NCBI RefSeq assembly: GCF_040564635.1
Contig: NZ_CP159837.1
Span: 1,615,001 to 1,679,000 of the forward strand
DNA: 64,000 nucleotides
Direction: 5' to 3'
Source of the DNA: Planktothricoides raciborskii GIHE-MW2
GTDB taxonomy: Bacteria; Cyanobacteriota; Cyanobacteriia; Cyanobacteriales; Laspinemataceae
Below, piece after piece: positions 52,191 through 59,991 of this stretch (its first letter is position 1; every line of letters starts with the position of its first letter). The notes under the pieces are model-generated. The model made no database searches, was not told where the DNA came from, and saw only the letters and a program-made list of their open reading frames with translations. A program made the translations under genes and the position numbers.

Positions 52191-55100
52191 ATGGCACTAA
52201 TTATCGGCACATTAGACAAAGATTTTCTACAAGGCACAGACGCGGCAGACGAAATCTTAGGACTCGTTGGGGATGATACCATCAACGGCCTATCAGGAGA
52301 TGACACCATCAATGGTAACGAAGACAAAGACTTAATTGATGGGGGAGAAGGTAATGATTTACTGCGTGGTGGACAGGACAACGATACCCTCCTGGGAAAT
52401 AACGGCGATGACACGACTTATGGTGACAAAGGGAATGACCTAATTTTTGGTGATTCAGGTCAAGATGCGCTTTTCGGGGGTGAAGGAGATGACACCCTAA
52501 ATGGGAGCACGGAAAACGACTTTCTCAATGGCAATGAAGGGGCAGATTTAATTTACGGCGGCCAAAATGACGATACTTTGCGCGGAGGTATCGGCAATGA
52601 CATCCTTTATGGCGATCGCAACCATGACCTAATTTATGGAGACAAAGGGGCTGACAGCATTTTCGGCGGTCTTGGGGACGATACTTTTGTCATTGGTCAA
52701 GGGACAGGCGGCCCAGAAATTACTGACGCCGATTGGTTATTAGACTTTGGTCTAGAAAAAGATTTTATTGGCTTAATTAATGGCCTGAAATTTGAACAAC
52801 TGAATATCTTCCCAGGGGTCGATGAATACGCAGACAATATTATTATTCAAAATCGGCTAACTGGGGAATTTCTGGCCATCATCAAAGGGGGGGTCAGCAA
52901 AGGCATCACCCTGAACGCCTCAAACTTTGTCGAGTTAGTCTCAGAAACCGGGTTTCTTCCAGACACCTCGGCTGAAACAGTAGGAACCGGAGAATCAACG
53001 CAGAAACCCGGTTTCTTATCCCTGGTAATTTCTAACAACAAAATTGCCGAAAATAGCCCTAATGGGACAATTGTTGGCACATTATCCATTAGTGGGGTCT
53101 CAGAAACCGGGTTTCTTCCAGACACCTCGGCAGAAACCGGAGAATCAACGCAGAAACCCGGTTTCTTGTTAGTAGATGATGCTGGGGGTCGCTTCGCCAT
53201 TGTTGGCAACGCCATTGTAGTCGCCAATGGTGGGGATTTATTAGATTTTGAAACAACTCCCAATATTCCCTTAACCGTTCAAGTCACCACCGCAGCAGGT
53301 TTAACCTTCTCTCAACCTGTCACCGTTGACTTAATTAACCTGGTGAATGAAGAAAACCCCAGTCCTGCGCCCACGGAAATTATTATAGAAACCGGGTTTC
53401 TTCCAGATACTTCGGCTGAAACAGGAGAATTAACGCAGAAACCCGGTTTCTTATCCGTTGCCGAAAATAGTCCAGGGGGAACCCTAGTCGGTACTTTGAG
53501 CATCCCGGAAGGGTCAGAAGGCGCCACCTTCTTCTTAGTAGACGATGCCGGTGGCAGATTTGTCATTTCAGAAACCGGGTTTCTTCCAGATACCTCGGCT
53601 GAAATCGGAGAATCAACGCAGAAACCCGGTTTCTTTTCTCTAAAAGTTGCCCCTGGTGCAGATATTAATTTTGAAACTAACCCAACAATTCCGATTCGGG
53701 TTCGGGTGGCAAATGCCAATGGTCAAACCTTAGACCAGGTTTTGACCGTCAACGTGCTGAATATGCCGGATGAATTATCCATAGCGAAAATTGCCCCTGT
53801 CTCCACGCCTCAAGACACCCAAGCTAACGTCCCCATCACCATTGGGGATATTGAAGTTGCCACCGGGCAGATTAGCATTACAGGCAGTTCCTCAAATATT
53901 GGGTTAGTCCCCAACTCAGAAACCGGGTTTCTTTCAGATATTTCCGCTGAAACCGGAGAGTTAACACAGAAACCCGGTTTCTTTATCACTGGACAAGGGG
54001 CAAACCGCAGCTTAATCATTACCCCGACCCCCGGACAGTCGGGTACTACCGAAATCACCCTTAACTTAAATGATGGTAGTCAGACTGCTACTCAGACTTT
54101 TAGCTTTAGGGTCTCGCCGCCAGTCACAGAGGTGGTGTTATCAAATAGCAACATTGCCGAAAAAAGTGCTAATGGGACGATTGTTGGCACATTATCCACC
54201 ACGGGGGCTTCAGAAACCGGGTTTGTTCCAGACACCTCGGCAGAAACCGGAGAGTTAACGCAGAAACCCGGTTTCTTGTTAGTAGATGATGCCGGGGGTC
54301 GCTTCGCCATTGTTGGCAATCAAATTGTGGTCGCCAATGGTGAGGATTTATTAGATTTTGAAACAACTCCCAATATTCCCTTAACCGTTCAAGTCACCAC
54401 CGCAGCAGGTTTAACCTTCTCTCAACCTGTCACCGTTGACTTAATTAACCTGGTGAATGAAGAAAACCCCAGTCCTGCGCCCACGGAAATTATCGTCAGT
54501 AGGGACGGTTCGCAAATCACCCCTACAGTAGCCGAAAATAGTCCAGGGGGAACCGTAGTCGGTACTTTGAGCATCCCGGAAGGGTCAGAAGGCGCCACCT
54601 TCTTCTTAGTAGACGATGCCGGTGGCAAATTTGTCATTTCACCAACCACCAACCAACAACAAGCAACAAGCAACCAACAACAAATTCAAGTTGCCCCTGG
54701 TGCAGATATTAATTTTGAAACTAACCCAACAATTCCGATTAGAGTTCGGGCAGCAAATGCCAATGGTCAAACCTTAGACCAAGTTTTGACCGTCAACGTG
54801 CTGAATGTACCCGATCAATTATCCATAGCGAAAATTGCCCCTGTCTCCACTCCTCAAGACACCCAAGCTAACATCCCCATCACCATTGGGGATGCGGAAA
54901 TTGCCACCGGGCCGATTATCATTACAGGCAGTTCCTCAAATATTGGGTTAGTCCCCAACTCAGAAACCGGGTTTCTTTCAGATATTTCCGCTGAAACCGG
55001 AGAGTTAACACAGAAACCCGGTTTCTTTATCACTGGACAAGGGGCAAACCGCAGCTTAATCATTACCCCGACCCCCGGACAGTCGGGTACTACCGAAATC

Positions 55101-58100
55101 ACCCTTAACTTAAATGATGGGAGTCAGACTGCTACTCAGACTTTTAGCTTTACGGTCTTGCCCCCACCAGCAGCGATCGCGGATTTAGCCCTTTCCAACA
55201 GCAGCATTCCCGAAAACAGTCCCAACGGCACCCTAATCGGTCTTTTATCCACCATTTCAGAAACCGGGTTTCTTCCAGATACCTCGGCTGAAACCGGAGA
55301 GTCAACGCAGAAACCCGGTTTCTTTTCATACACCTTATTAGATGATGCCGGAGGAAGATTTGCCATTTTCGGCAACTTGCTGATTGTGGCTAATGGCGGT
55401 TCTGCCTTAGACTTTGAAGCCACCCCCACCATCCCGATTAGAATTCAAGTCACCACCAACAACGGCGACGCCTTTGAAAAAGTCCTCAATATTCCCCTGA
55501 CGGACATTGCCAACGAGGAAAACCCCGGCCCACCGCCCACAGATATTATCATCAGCGGGGGAGCCGGGGAGCCGGGGAGCGGGGGAGCCCGCCATCGGCA
55601 AGTAGCGGAAAATAGCCCAGGGGGAACCCTAGTCGGTACTTTGAGCATCCCGGAAGGGTCAGAAGGTGCCACCTTTAGCTTATTAGACGATGCCGGTGGC
55701 AAATTTGTAATTTCAGAAACCTCAGAAACCAACCAACAACCAACCAACAACCAACAACCAACAACCACCCAACAGCTACAAGTTGCCCCAGGTGCAGCGA
55801 TCGACTTTGAACAAACCCCAGTCATACCGATTATTGTGCGGGCGACGAATGCCAATGGTCAAATATTGGATCGACGCATCGAACTAACGGTGACTAACGT
55901 TCCCGATCAATTAACCATTGAAGCAATTCCGTTGGCGGTTTCCACCCGTCAAGACAGTCCCATCAGTGTGGCAGTCAACATTGGGGACAGTGAAATTCTC
56001 ACAGAAACCTTAACCCAGCAAACCCAGAAACCCGGTTTCTCTTTCAGTTCTTCAAATCCTGCCCTTATTCCTAACTCAGAAACCGGGTTTCTTCCAGATA
56101 CTTCCGCTGGAACAGGAGAGTTAACGCAGAAACCCGGTTTCTCTATAACTGGAGAAGGGGCTAACCGCATCCTCACCATTACCCCCGCAGCGGGACAAAC
56201 AGGGACTGCGGAAATTACCCTAACCTTAAACGATTCCCCCCCTTTTGAAGGGGGGGCAGGGGGGGTCCAAACCGCCAGCCAGACTTTCAGCATCAACGTC
56301 CTTACCCCGGTAGGAACCCCGGACAACCCCCTAAAAGCCTTTCTCAGCAAACCCCTAAAAGTTCCTCAAATTCAACTCACCACCAACAACCAAGCGATCG
56401 CCGAAGTTTCCAACCCCATCAACGGTGAAGTTTCCCTAAAAAATGGCGAAATTACCTTTATCGCTGATGAAGGTTATGTGGGACCGGCTTCTTTTGACTT
56501 CACCATAGACAATGGACAAGGAGAACCCACCACCCTAACTGCCAATATAGAAGTCACTGACACCGCAGATATTGAAACCCTTGTAGCAGGTGATGGCGGC
56601 TTTGAAATCACCGGAGAAACCAAAGGAGACGGAGAAGAAAAATGTGTCAATATCAGCATAGTACCCGCTGAAGATATTAACGGTGATGGTCTGCCTGATT
56701 TAGTGGTTAAAGATGTCAACGCCGACAAAAATTTTCTCATCTTTGGCAAAGAAGATGGCAACGACGTAGACCTCACCAAAGACCCCGCCGAAAGTGGTAC
56801 AGGTTATCGGATTTTTGCCAAAGACCCTGCGGATGCTGGGGACAAACCCAACTACGCAACAATGCCCGTTGGCGACCTCAATGGCGACGAATTAGAAGAC
56901 GTTCTGTTTAACAGTTTTCAGGAAATTCCTGAAATAGGAAACTCTGTTCCATCCTATATTGTTTTTGGCCAAGACCCCAACAGCAACGCCACGCCATTTT
57001 TAAACTCTTTATTAAGTTTATTAGGGGGTTCATTACCCACCATTCCTCCCAGTAATATCAACGTCAAAAATCTGGGCACTAAAGGGTTTAAAATTATTGG
57101 CACTGGCACTTTCGATCAAGCCGGTCGTCCCATCATCAGAGCCGGGGATTTTAACGGCGACAAATGGACAGACTTACTCGTCAAGGCTCCCATTGCTAAT
57201 CCGAATATCCCCGATTATGGGCCGTATTATGTCCTGTTTGGCAAAAATAATAACCAGCAGGTTGATTTTCCTTACTTAAATAATCCCGCGCCGCAAAAAT
57301 TCGATTTAGCGGAATTATTCGGGCCACCGAAAGTTGGTTTTGCCATTACCTCTGCTCCCGTATTAGGAACGCCGGTAGTTGATTTTGCTGGTCGTGATGT
57401 CTTACCCACTGCGGATATTAATGGGGATAAAAAAGACGATTTATTGATTGGATTTTCCAACAAATCAGCCATTGGGTTTGGCTCAAATAGTGCCTTTGTT
57501 GTGTTTGGTAAATCTGACGAACAGCCCATTGATTTAACCAATCTTGCAGCCCCGCCTCGTGACCCAATTCTATCGGTAATTGACCCGTTTCAAATATTTT
57601 TTCCTTCCCAGCCTCGCGGTTTTGATATTACCAGCAATAAAGAAACTTTAGCTGGTCGCAAAATTTCTGCCGGGGGGGACACAAATGGAGATAACTTGCC
57701 GGACTTAGTAATTGAAGCTGACCCCGACCCAAATAGTGGTTCTAATAAATCTTATGTTGTTTTTGGTAAGAATAACAGCAAAACCGTTAATTTAGATGCA
57801 TTGGGTTCGGCAGGATATTATCTCGGCAGTGACCCGGTAATTGACCCAGCCACAGGTCAGGAAAAAATTAATCCTGCCACGGGAAAACCCGAAAAGCCCG
57901 TGCAGGCTTTACGGGATTTTTCTAGTATTCCTGCTGGGGATATCAATGGAGACAAAAAGCAAGATTTTCTGCTAATTCCCGGAAAAAATCCCAGTGAAAT
58001 TGCTTCAAAAATTTATGTTATTTTTGGTAAAGAAGATGAGCGATCGATTAATCTCAATGATTTGAATCCACCGCCGCTGACCCCAGTTCAGCAGGCAATT

Positions 58101-59948
58101 AAAAAAGTGTTTGAGTTTTTTGGCCTAACTTATCCTGAGCCAAAACCGTTGGGATTTGCGATTAATAATCCTGCCGGTTTGAGAAACCGGGTTTCTGCGT
58201 CAACTTCTTTATCCCAACAGACATCTTTAAGAAACCCGGTTTCTGATGTTAATTTGGCGGAAGATTTATCAAATCGACAGATAACACCAGCGGGAGATGT
58301 GAATGGGGATGGCTTGGATGATGTGATTATTGGGCCACCGAAGTCAGACACACCGGGAGTGTTGTTGCCGGGAGATGCGTATGTGGTATTTGGTAAGAAT
58401 GAAAAGCAAAGTATTGATGTAAATCTGCAAAATTTAGGCAGTGCGGGATTTAAAATTAATCATTCTAGTTTGGGGGATATTACTAATTTTAGTATTGCCC
58501 CAGGGGGTGATTTTAATGGAGATGGTTTAAAGGATTTAATTGTATCGCCCCCGAAGGCTGATCCGTTACGGGCTTCTGGCCCATCATACATGATTTTTGG
58601 GAAAAGTAATGCGGGGCCGCGTGACCCAATTCAAGCATTTCTCGATCCGTTGGGTTTAATATTTCCTTTGCCACCGCCAATTGCCCTGCCAACAGTGGAT
58701 TTGGCAAATTTGGGAAATCGCGGATTTGCGATCGCCCCTAGCGGTAATCAAGTGACAATTTCCTTGCGGGCGGGTAAAGACATCAATAGCGATGGATTTG
58801 ATGATTTAACAATTGAAACAGAAATCCAACATTCTAACGATAAAATATGTCCTGGGCCGTCTTATTTTGTCTTTGGCACTCCGGCTTATCAAGGCGGTCA
58901 ACTCATTAAAGGGAATGAGGGCAATGATAACATCGCCGGGACAGCCGCCGCAGAAGTCCTAGTTGGTGGACGTGGCAATGATGTGTTATCCAGTGGCGGT
59001 GGTTTTGACAATATCTCTGGGGATTTAGGGGATGATATTATTATTTTAAATAACGTCGGGTTTAATCGGATCAGCGGCGGTTCAGGCAGCGATGTGCTGC
59101 GGATTGATAGCACTGAAGATATCAAGTTAGATTTCAGTCCATTTCCCATTCCTTCTATCCGGGGAATTGAACAAATTGACCTGACCAGTGCGGGCAATCA
59201 TACCATAAAAATCAGCGGGGCGAATCTTAAGACAATTCCTGATAAAGACCAGCCGTTAGTAGTGTTAGCAAATCCCCCGATTGTGAATGAACTTGGGGAG
59301 GTGACGAGTGAGGGAGATGTGGTGGAGTTGCCAGACTTTTTATCTGCTGGAACCGAGGGAGGTTTAAATAAGTTTATTTTTGAAGATGAGACGAAAGTGG
59401 TATTAGTCACCCCAGGGGTGACGGTGAATTTTGGCGGCTTCAACGTCGAGGGCAGCGATGAAAATGATTTACTGACAGGGACGGCGAAAGGCGATCGCCT
59501 GTTAGGTAAAGGAGGCAATGATGTGCTGATTGGTGGTGGGGGTCAAGATGACTTGCAGGGGGGTCCGGGGGATGATGTCTTAGTAGTCAGCGATATTCTG
59601 TTCAAAAATGCCAGTGGCGGCATTGGTAAAGACATCCTGCGGATTTCTGGGGCGAACGTTAATCTCGACCTGCGAGCGTTCCCGCAGCCGCCCATTTCTC
59701 AAATCTCGCAAATTGACCTGACGGGGTTTGGCAACAATACTCTAACTCTGGACACAGAAGACCTGACCCAAATCACCGAAGATGGCATCCTCACAGTAGT
59801 TGGCAACGAGGGAGATACGGTGGCGGTGATCGGATTTGTGCCCCTAGGAACGGAAAACGGCTTAAACAAGTTTGGTCAGGCTGGACTAGAGAACATTGCC
59901 ACCTTATTGGTAGATCCAGCGGTGACGGTGACAGTTTTACCCCTGTAG
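52191..59948 (+). CDS. Giant RTX / cadherin-like / FG-GAP protein carrying in-frame repeat insertions
   Basis: 2585 residues. N-terminal RTX nonapeptides (about 12-165, GGxGxDxL type) and a typical C-cap (to about 250); cadherin-like modules (about 265-1380) with ENSPNGT(I/L)VGTLS...DDAGGRFAI...LLDFETTPNIPLTV patterns, duplicated at least three times; one more Ig-like part to about 1470; FG-GAP repeats (about 1490-2210, nine or so, e.g. AGDVNGDGLDDVIIG); a C-terminal RTX set (about 2240-2585). RTX proteins fold with Ca2+ outside the cell after type I secretion. ATG at 52191 is used; a TTG at 52173 is in frame. Nine 66-75 bp palindromic elements, one half copy and one reversed copy are translated within the modules, and four other repeat types lie in linkers. 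The modules themselves are clear, the element-derived parts have no known fold. Confidence 0.9.
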   Translation: MALIIGTLDKDFLQGTDAADEILGLVGDDTINGLSGDDTINGNEDKDLIDGGEGNDLLRGGQDNDTLLGNNGDDTTYGDKGNDLIFGDSGQDALFGGEGDDTLNGSTENDFLNGNEGADLIYGGQNDDTLRGGIGNDILYGDRNHDLIYGDKGADSIFGGLGDDTFVIGQGTGGPEITDADWLLDFGLEKDFIGLINGLKFEQLNIFPGVDEYADNIIIQNRLTGEFLAIIKGGVSKGITLNASNFVELVSETGFLPDTSAETVGTGESTQKPGFLSLVISNNKIAENSPNGTIVGTLSISGVSETGFLPDTSAETGESTQKPGFLLVDDAGGRFAIVGNAIVVANGGDLLDFETTPNIPLTVQVTTAAGLTFSQPVTVDLINLVNEENPSPAPTEIIIETGFLPDTSAETGELTQKPGFLSVAENSPGGTLVGTLSIPEGSEGATFFLVDDAGGRFVISETGFLPDTSAEIGESTQKPGFFSLKVAPGADINFETNPTIPIRVRVANANGQTLDQVLTVNVLNMPDELSIAKIAPVSTPQDTQANVPITIGDIEVATGQISITGSSSNIGLVPNSETGFLSDISAETGELTQKPGFFITGQGANRSLIITPTPGQSGTTEITLNLNDGSQTATQTFSFRVSPPVTEVVLSNSNIAEKSANGTIVGTLSTTGASETGFVPDTSAETGELTQKPGFLLVDDAGGRFAIVGNQIVVANGEDLLDFETTPNIPLTVQVTTAAGLTFSQPVTVDLINLVNEENPSPAPTEIIVSRDGSQITPTVAENSPGGTVVGTLSIPEGSEGATFFLVDDAGGKFVISPTTNQQQATSNQQQIQVAPGADINFETNPTIPIRVRAANANGQTLDQVLTVNVLNVPDQLSIAKIAPVSTPQDTQANIPITIGDAEIATGPIIITGSSSNIGLVPNSETGFLSDISAETGELTQKPGFFITGQGANRSLIITPTPGQSGTTEITLNLNDGSQTATQTFSFTVLPPPAAIADLALSNSSIPENSPNGTLIGLLSTISETGFLPDTSAETGESTQKPGFFSYTLLDDAGGRFAIFGNLLIVANGGSALDFEATPTIPIRIQVTTNNGDAFEKVLNIPLTDIANEENPGPPPTDIIISGGAGEPGSGGARHRQVAENSPGGTLVGTLSIPEGSEGATFSLLDDAGGKFVISETSETNQQPTNNQQPTTTQQLQVAPGAAIDFEQTPVIPIIVRATNANGQILDRRIELTVTNVPDQLTIEAIPLAVSTRQDSPISVAVNIGDSEILTETLTQQTQKPGFSFSSSNPALIPNSETGFLPDTSAGTGELTQKPGFSITGEGANRILTITPAAGQTGTAEITLTLNDSPPFEGGAGGVQTASQTFSINVLTPVGTPDNPLKAFLSKPLKVPQIQLTTNNQAIAEVSNPINGEVSLKNGEITFIADEGYVGPASFDFTIDNGQGEPTTLTANIEVTDTADIETLVAGDGGFEITGETKGDGEEKCVNISIVPAEDINGDGLPDLVVKDVNADKNFLIFGKEDGNDVDLTKDPAESGTGYRIFAKDPADAGDKPNYATMPVGDLNGDELEDVLFNSFQEIPEIGNSVPSYIVFGQDPNSNATPFLNSLLSLLGGSLPTIPPSNINVKNLGTKGFKIIGTGTFDQAGRPIIRAGDFNGDKWTDLLVKAPIANPNIPDYGPYYVLFGKNNNQQVDFPYLNNPAPQKFDLAELFGPPKVGFAITSAPVLGTPVVDFAGRDVLPTADINGDKKDDLLIGFSNKSAIGFGSNSAFVVFGKSDEQPIDLTNLAAPPRDPILSVIDPFQIFFPSQPRGFDITSNKETLAGRKISAGGDTNGDNLPDLVIEADPDPNSGSNKSYVVFGKNNSKTVNLDALGSAGYYLGSDPVIDPATGQEKINPATGKPEKPVQALRDFSSIPAGDINGDKKQDFLLIPGKNPSEIASKIYVIFGKEDERSINLNDLNPPPLTPVQQAIKKVFEFFGLTYPEPKPLGFAINNPAGLRNRVSASTSLSQQTSLRNPVSDVNLAEDLSNRQITPAGDVNGDGLDDVIIGPPKSDTPGVLLPGDAYVVFGKNEKQSIDVNLQNLGSAGFKINHSSLGDITNFSIAPGGDFNGDGLKDLIVSPPKADPLRASGPSYMIFGKSNAGPRDPIQAFLDPLGLIFPLPPPIALPTVDLANLGNRGFAIAPSGNQVTISLRAGKDINSDGFDDLTIETEIQHSNDKICPGPSYFVFGTPAYQGGQLIKGNEGNDNIAGTAAAEVLVGGRGNDVLSSGGGFDNISGDLGDDIIILNNVGFNRISGGSGSDVLRIDSTEDIKLDFSPFPIPSIRGIEQIDLTSAGNHTIKISGANLKTIPDKDQPLVVLANPPIVNELGEVTSEGDVVELPDFLSAGTEGGLNKFIFEDETKVVLVTPGVTVNFGGFNVEGSDENDLLTGTAKGDRLLGKGGNDVLIGGGGQDDLQGGPGDDVLVVSDILFKNASGGIGKDILRISGANVNLDLRAFPQPPISQISQIDLTGFGNNTLTLDTEDLTQITEDGILTVVGNEGDTVAVIGFVPLGTENGLNKFGQAGLENIATLLVDPAVTVTVLPL
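52943..53017 (+). repeat. In-frame palindromic element 1 (75 bp, extended)
   Basis: Ends agaaaccgggtttct and agaaacccggtttctt; a 9 bp extra piece sits in the middle. Translated ETGFLPDTSAET...QKPGF. Confidence 0.95.
53102..53167 (+). repeat. In-frame palindromic element 2 (66 bp)
   Basis: The reference copy of 22 codons. It lies where related cadherin-like modules usually have an acidic Ca-binding loop before LVDDAGGRF. Confidence 0.95.
53387..53452 (+). repeat. In-frame palindromic element 3 (66 bp)
   Basis: It sits at the PTEII/VAENSPGG junction, which in the two related modules (54499 and 55556) holds other repeat families. Confidence 0.95.
53570..53635 (+). repeat. In-frame palindromic element 4 (66 bp)
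   Basis: It sits at the FVIS/VAPGA junction; the related modules have CAAC tracts there (54641-54684, 55729-55773). Confidence 0.95.
53918..53983 (+). repeat. In-frame palindromic element 5 (66 bp)
   Basis: At the VPNS/ITGQG junction; the same junction carries element 7, so these two were probably duplicated with the module. Confidence 0.95.
54212..54277 (+). repeat. In-frame palindromic element 6 (66 bp)
   Basis: Same site as element 2 in a later module, with one core mismatch (gggtttgtt). Confidence 0.95.
54499..54526 (+). repeat. Translated gtaggg palindrome
   Basis: gtaggg..ggttcgc..a..cccctac forms an inverted repeat like the ggggcgattcgcgaatcgcccc repeats between cyanobacterial genes. 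It encodes SRDGSQITPT at the PTEII/VAENSPGG junction. Confidence 0.75.
54641..54684 (+). repeat. Translated CAAC tract, copy 1
   Basis: accaaccaccaaccaacaac and what follows encodes TTNQQQATSNQQQ at the FVIS/VAPGA junction. The same tract type is intergenic at 1325-1399, 45290 and 48625. Confidence 0.9.
54962..55027 (+). repeat. In-frame palindromic element 7 (66 bp)
   Basis: Identical in sequence to element 5 as far as I can read, within a duplicated module. Confidence 0.95.
55259..55324 (+). repeat. In-frame palindromic element 8 (66 bp)
   Basis: At the TIS/YTLLDDAGGRF junction, equivalent to elements 2 and 6. Confidence 0.95.
55556..55600 (+). repeat. Translated G-rich gggggagccggggagc tract
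   Basis: It encodes GGAGEPGSGGARHRQ at the PTDII/VAENSPGG junction. The same kind of tract, ending in gcccgccatcggca, lies between genes at about 34528-34600. Confidence 0.85.
55729..55773 (+). repeat. Translated CAAC tract, copy 2
   Basis: It encodes TNQQPTNNQQPTTTQQ at the FVIS/VAPGA junction of the third module. Confidence 0.9.
56078..56143 (+). repeat. In-frame palindromic element 9 (66 bp), with a half copy at 56026-56040
   Basis: The full copy is at the VPNS-equivalent junction (IPNS); the half copy lies 37 bp upstream and is preceded by a degenerate cagaaacct that may be its lost partner. Confidence 0.9.
56235..56266 (+). repeat. Translated cccccccttttgaaggggggg hairpin repeat
   Basis: The C-run/G-run palindrome encodes PPFEGGAGG inside LTLND/QTASQTF, where the related modules have only GS. 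A similar C-run is intergenic at 12014-12029. Confidence 0.85.
58182..58244 (-). repeat. Palindromic element in reverse orientation (63 bp), in another frame
   Basis: Ends agaaaccgggtttct and agaaacccggtttct. Its left arm continues gcgtcaac, the complement of the right-arm lead of the forward copies, so the element is inverted. It is translated LRNRVSASTS...LRNPVS between FG-GAP repeats. Confidence 0.9.
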
Positions 59949-59991
59949 GTTTACCCCAGAGTGGCTGTTCGGGCGGAAAGCTGTCTCGCCC

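Noticed and set aside
52847-56779. Long open frames on the minus strand inside the RTX giant
   Set aside because: They are open because the palindromic element has no stops on that strand; outside the elements they show no protein pattern and the plus-strand frame is clearly coding.
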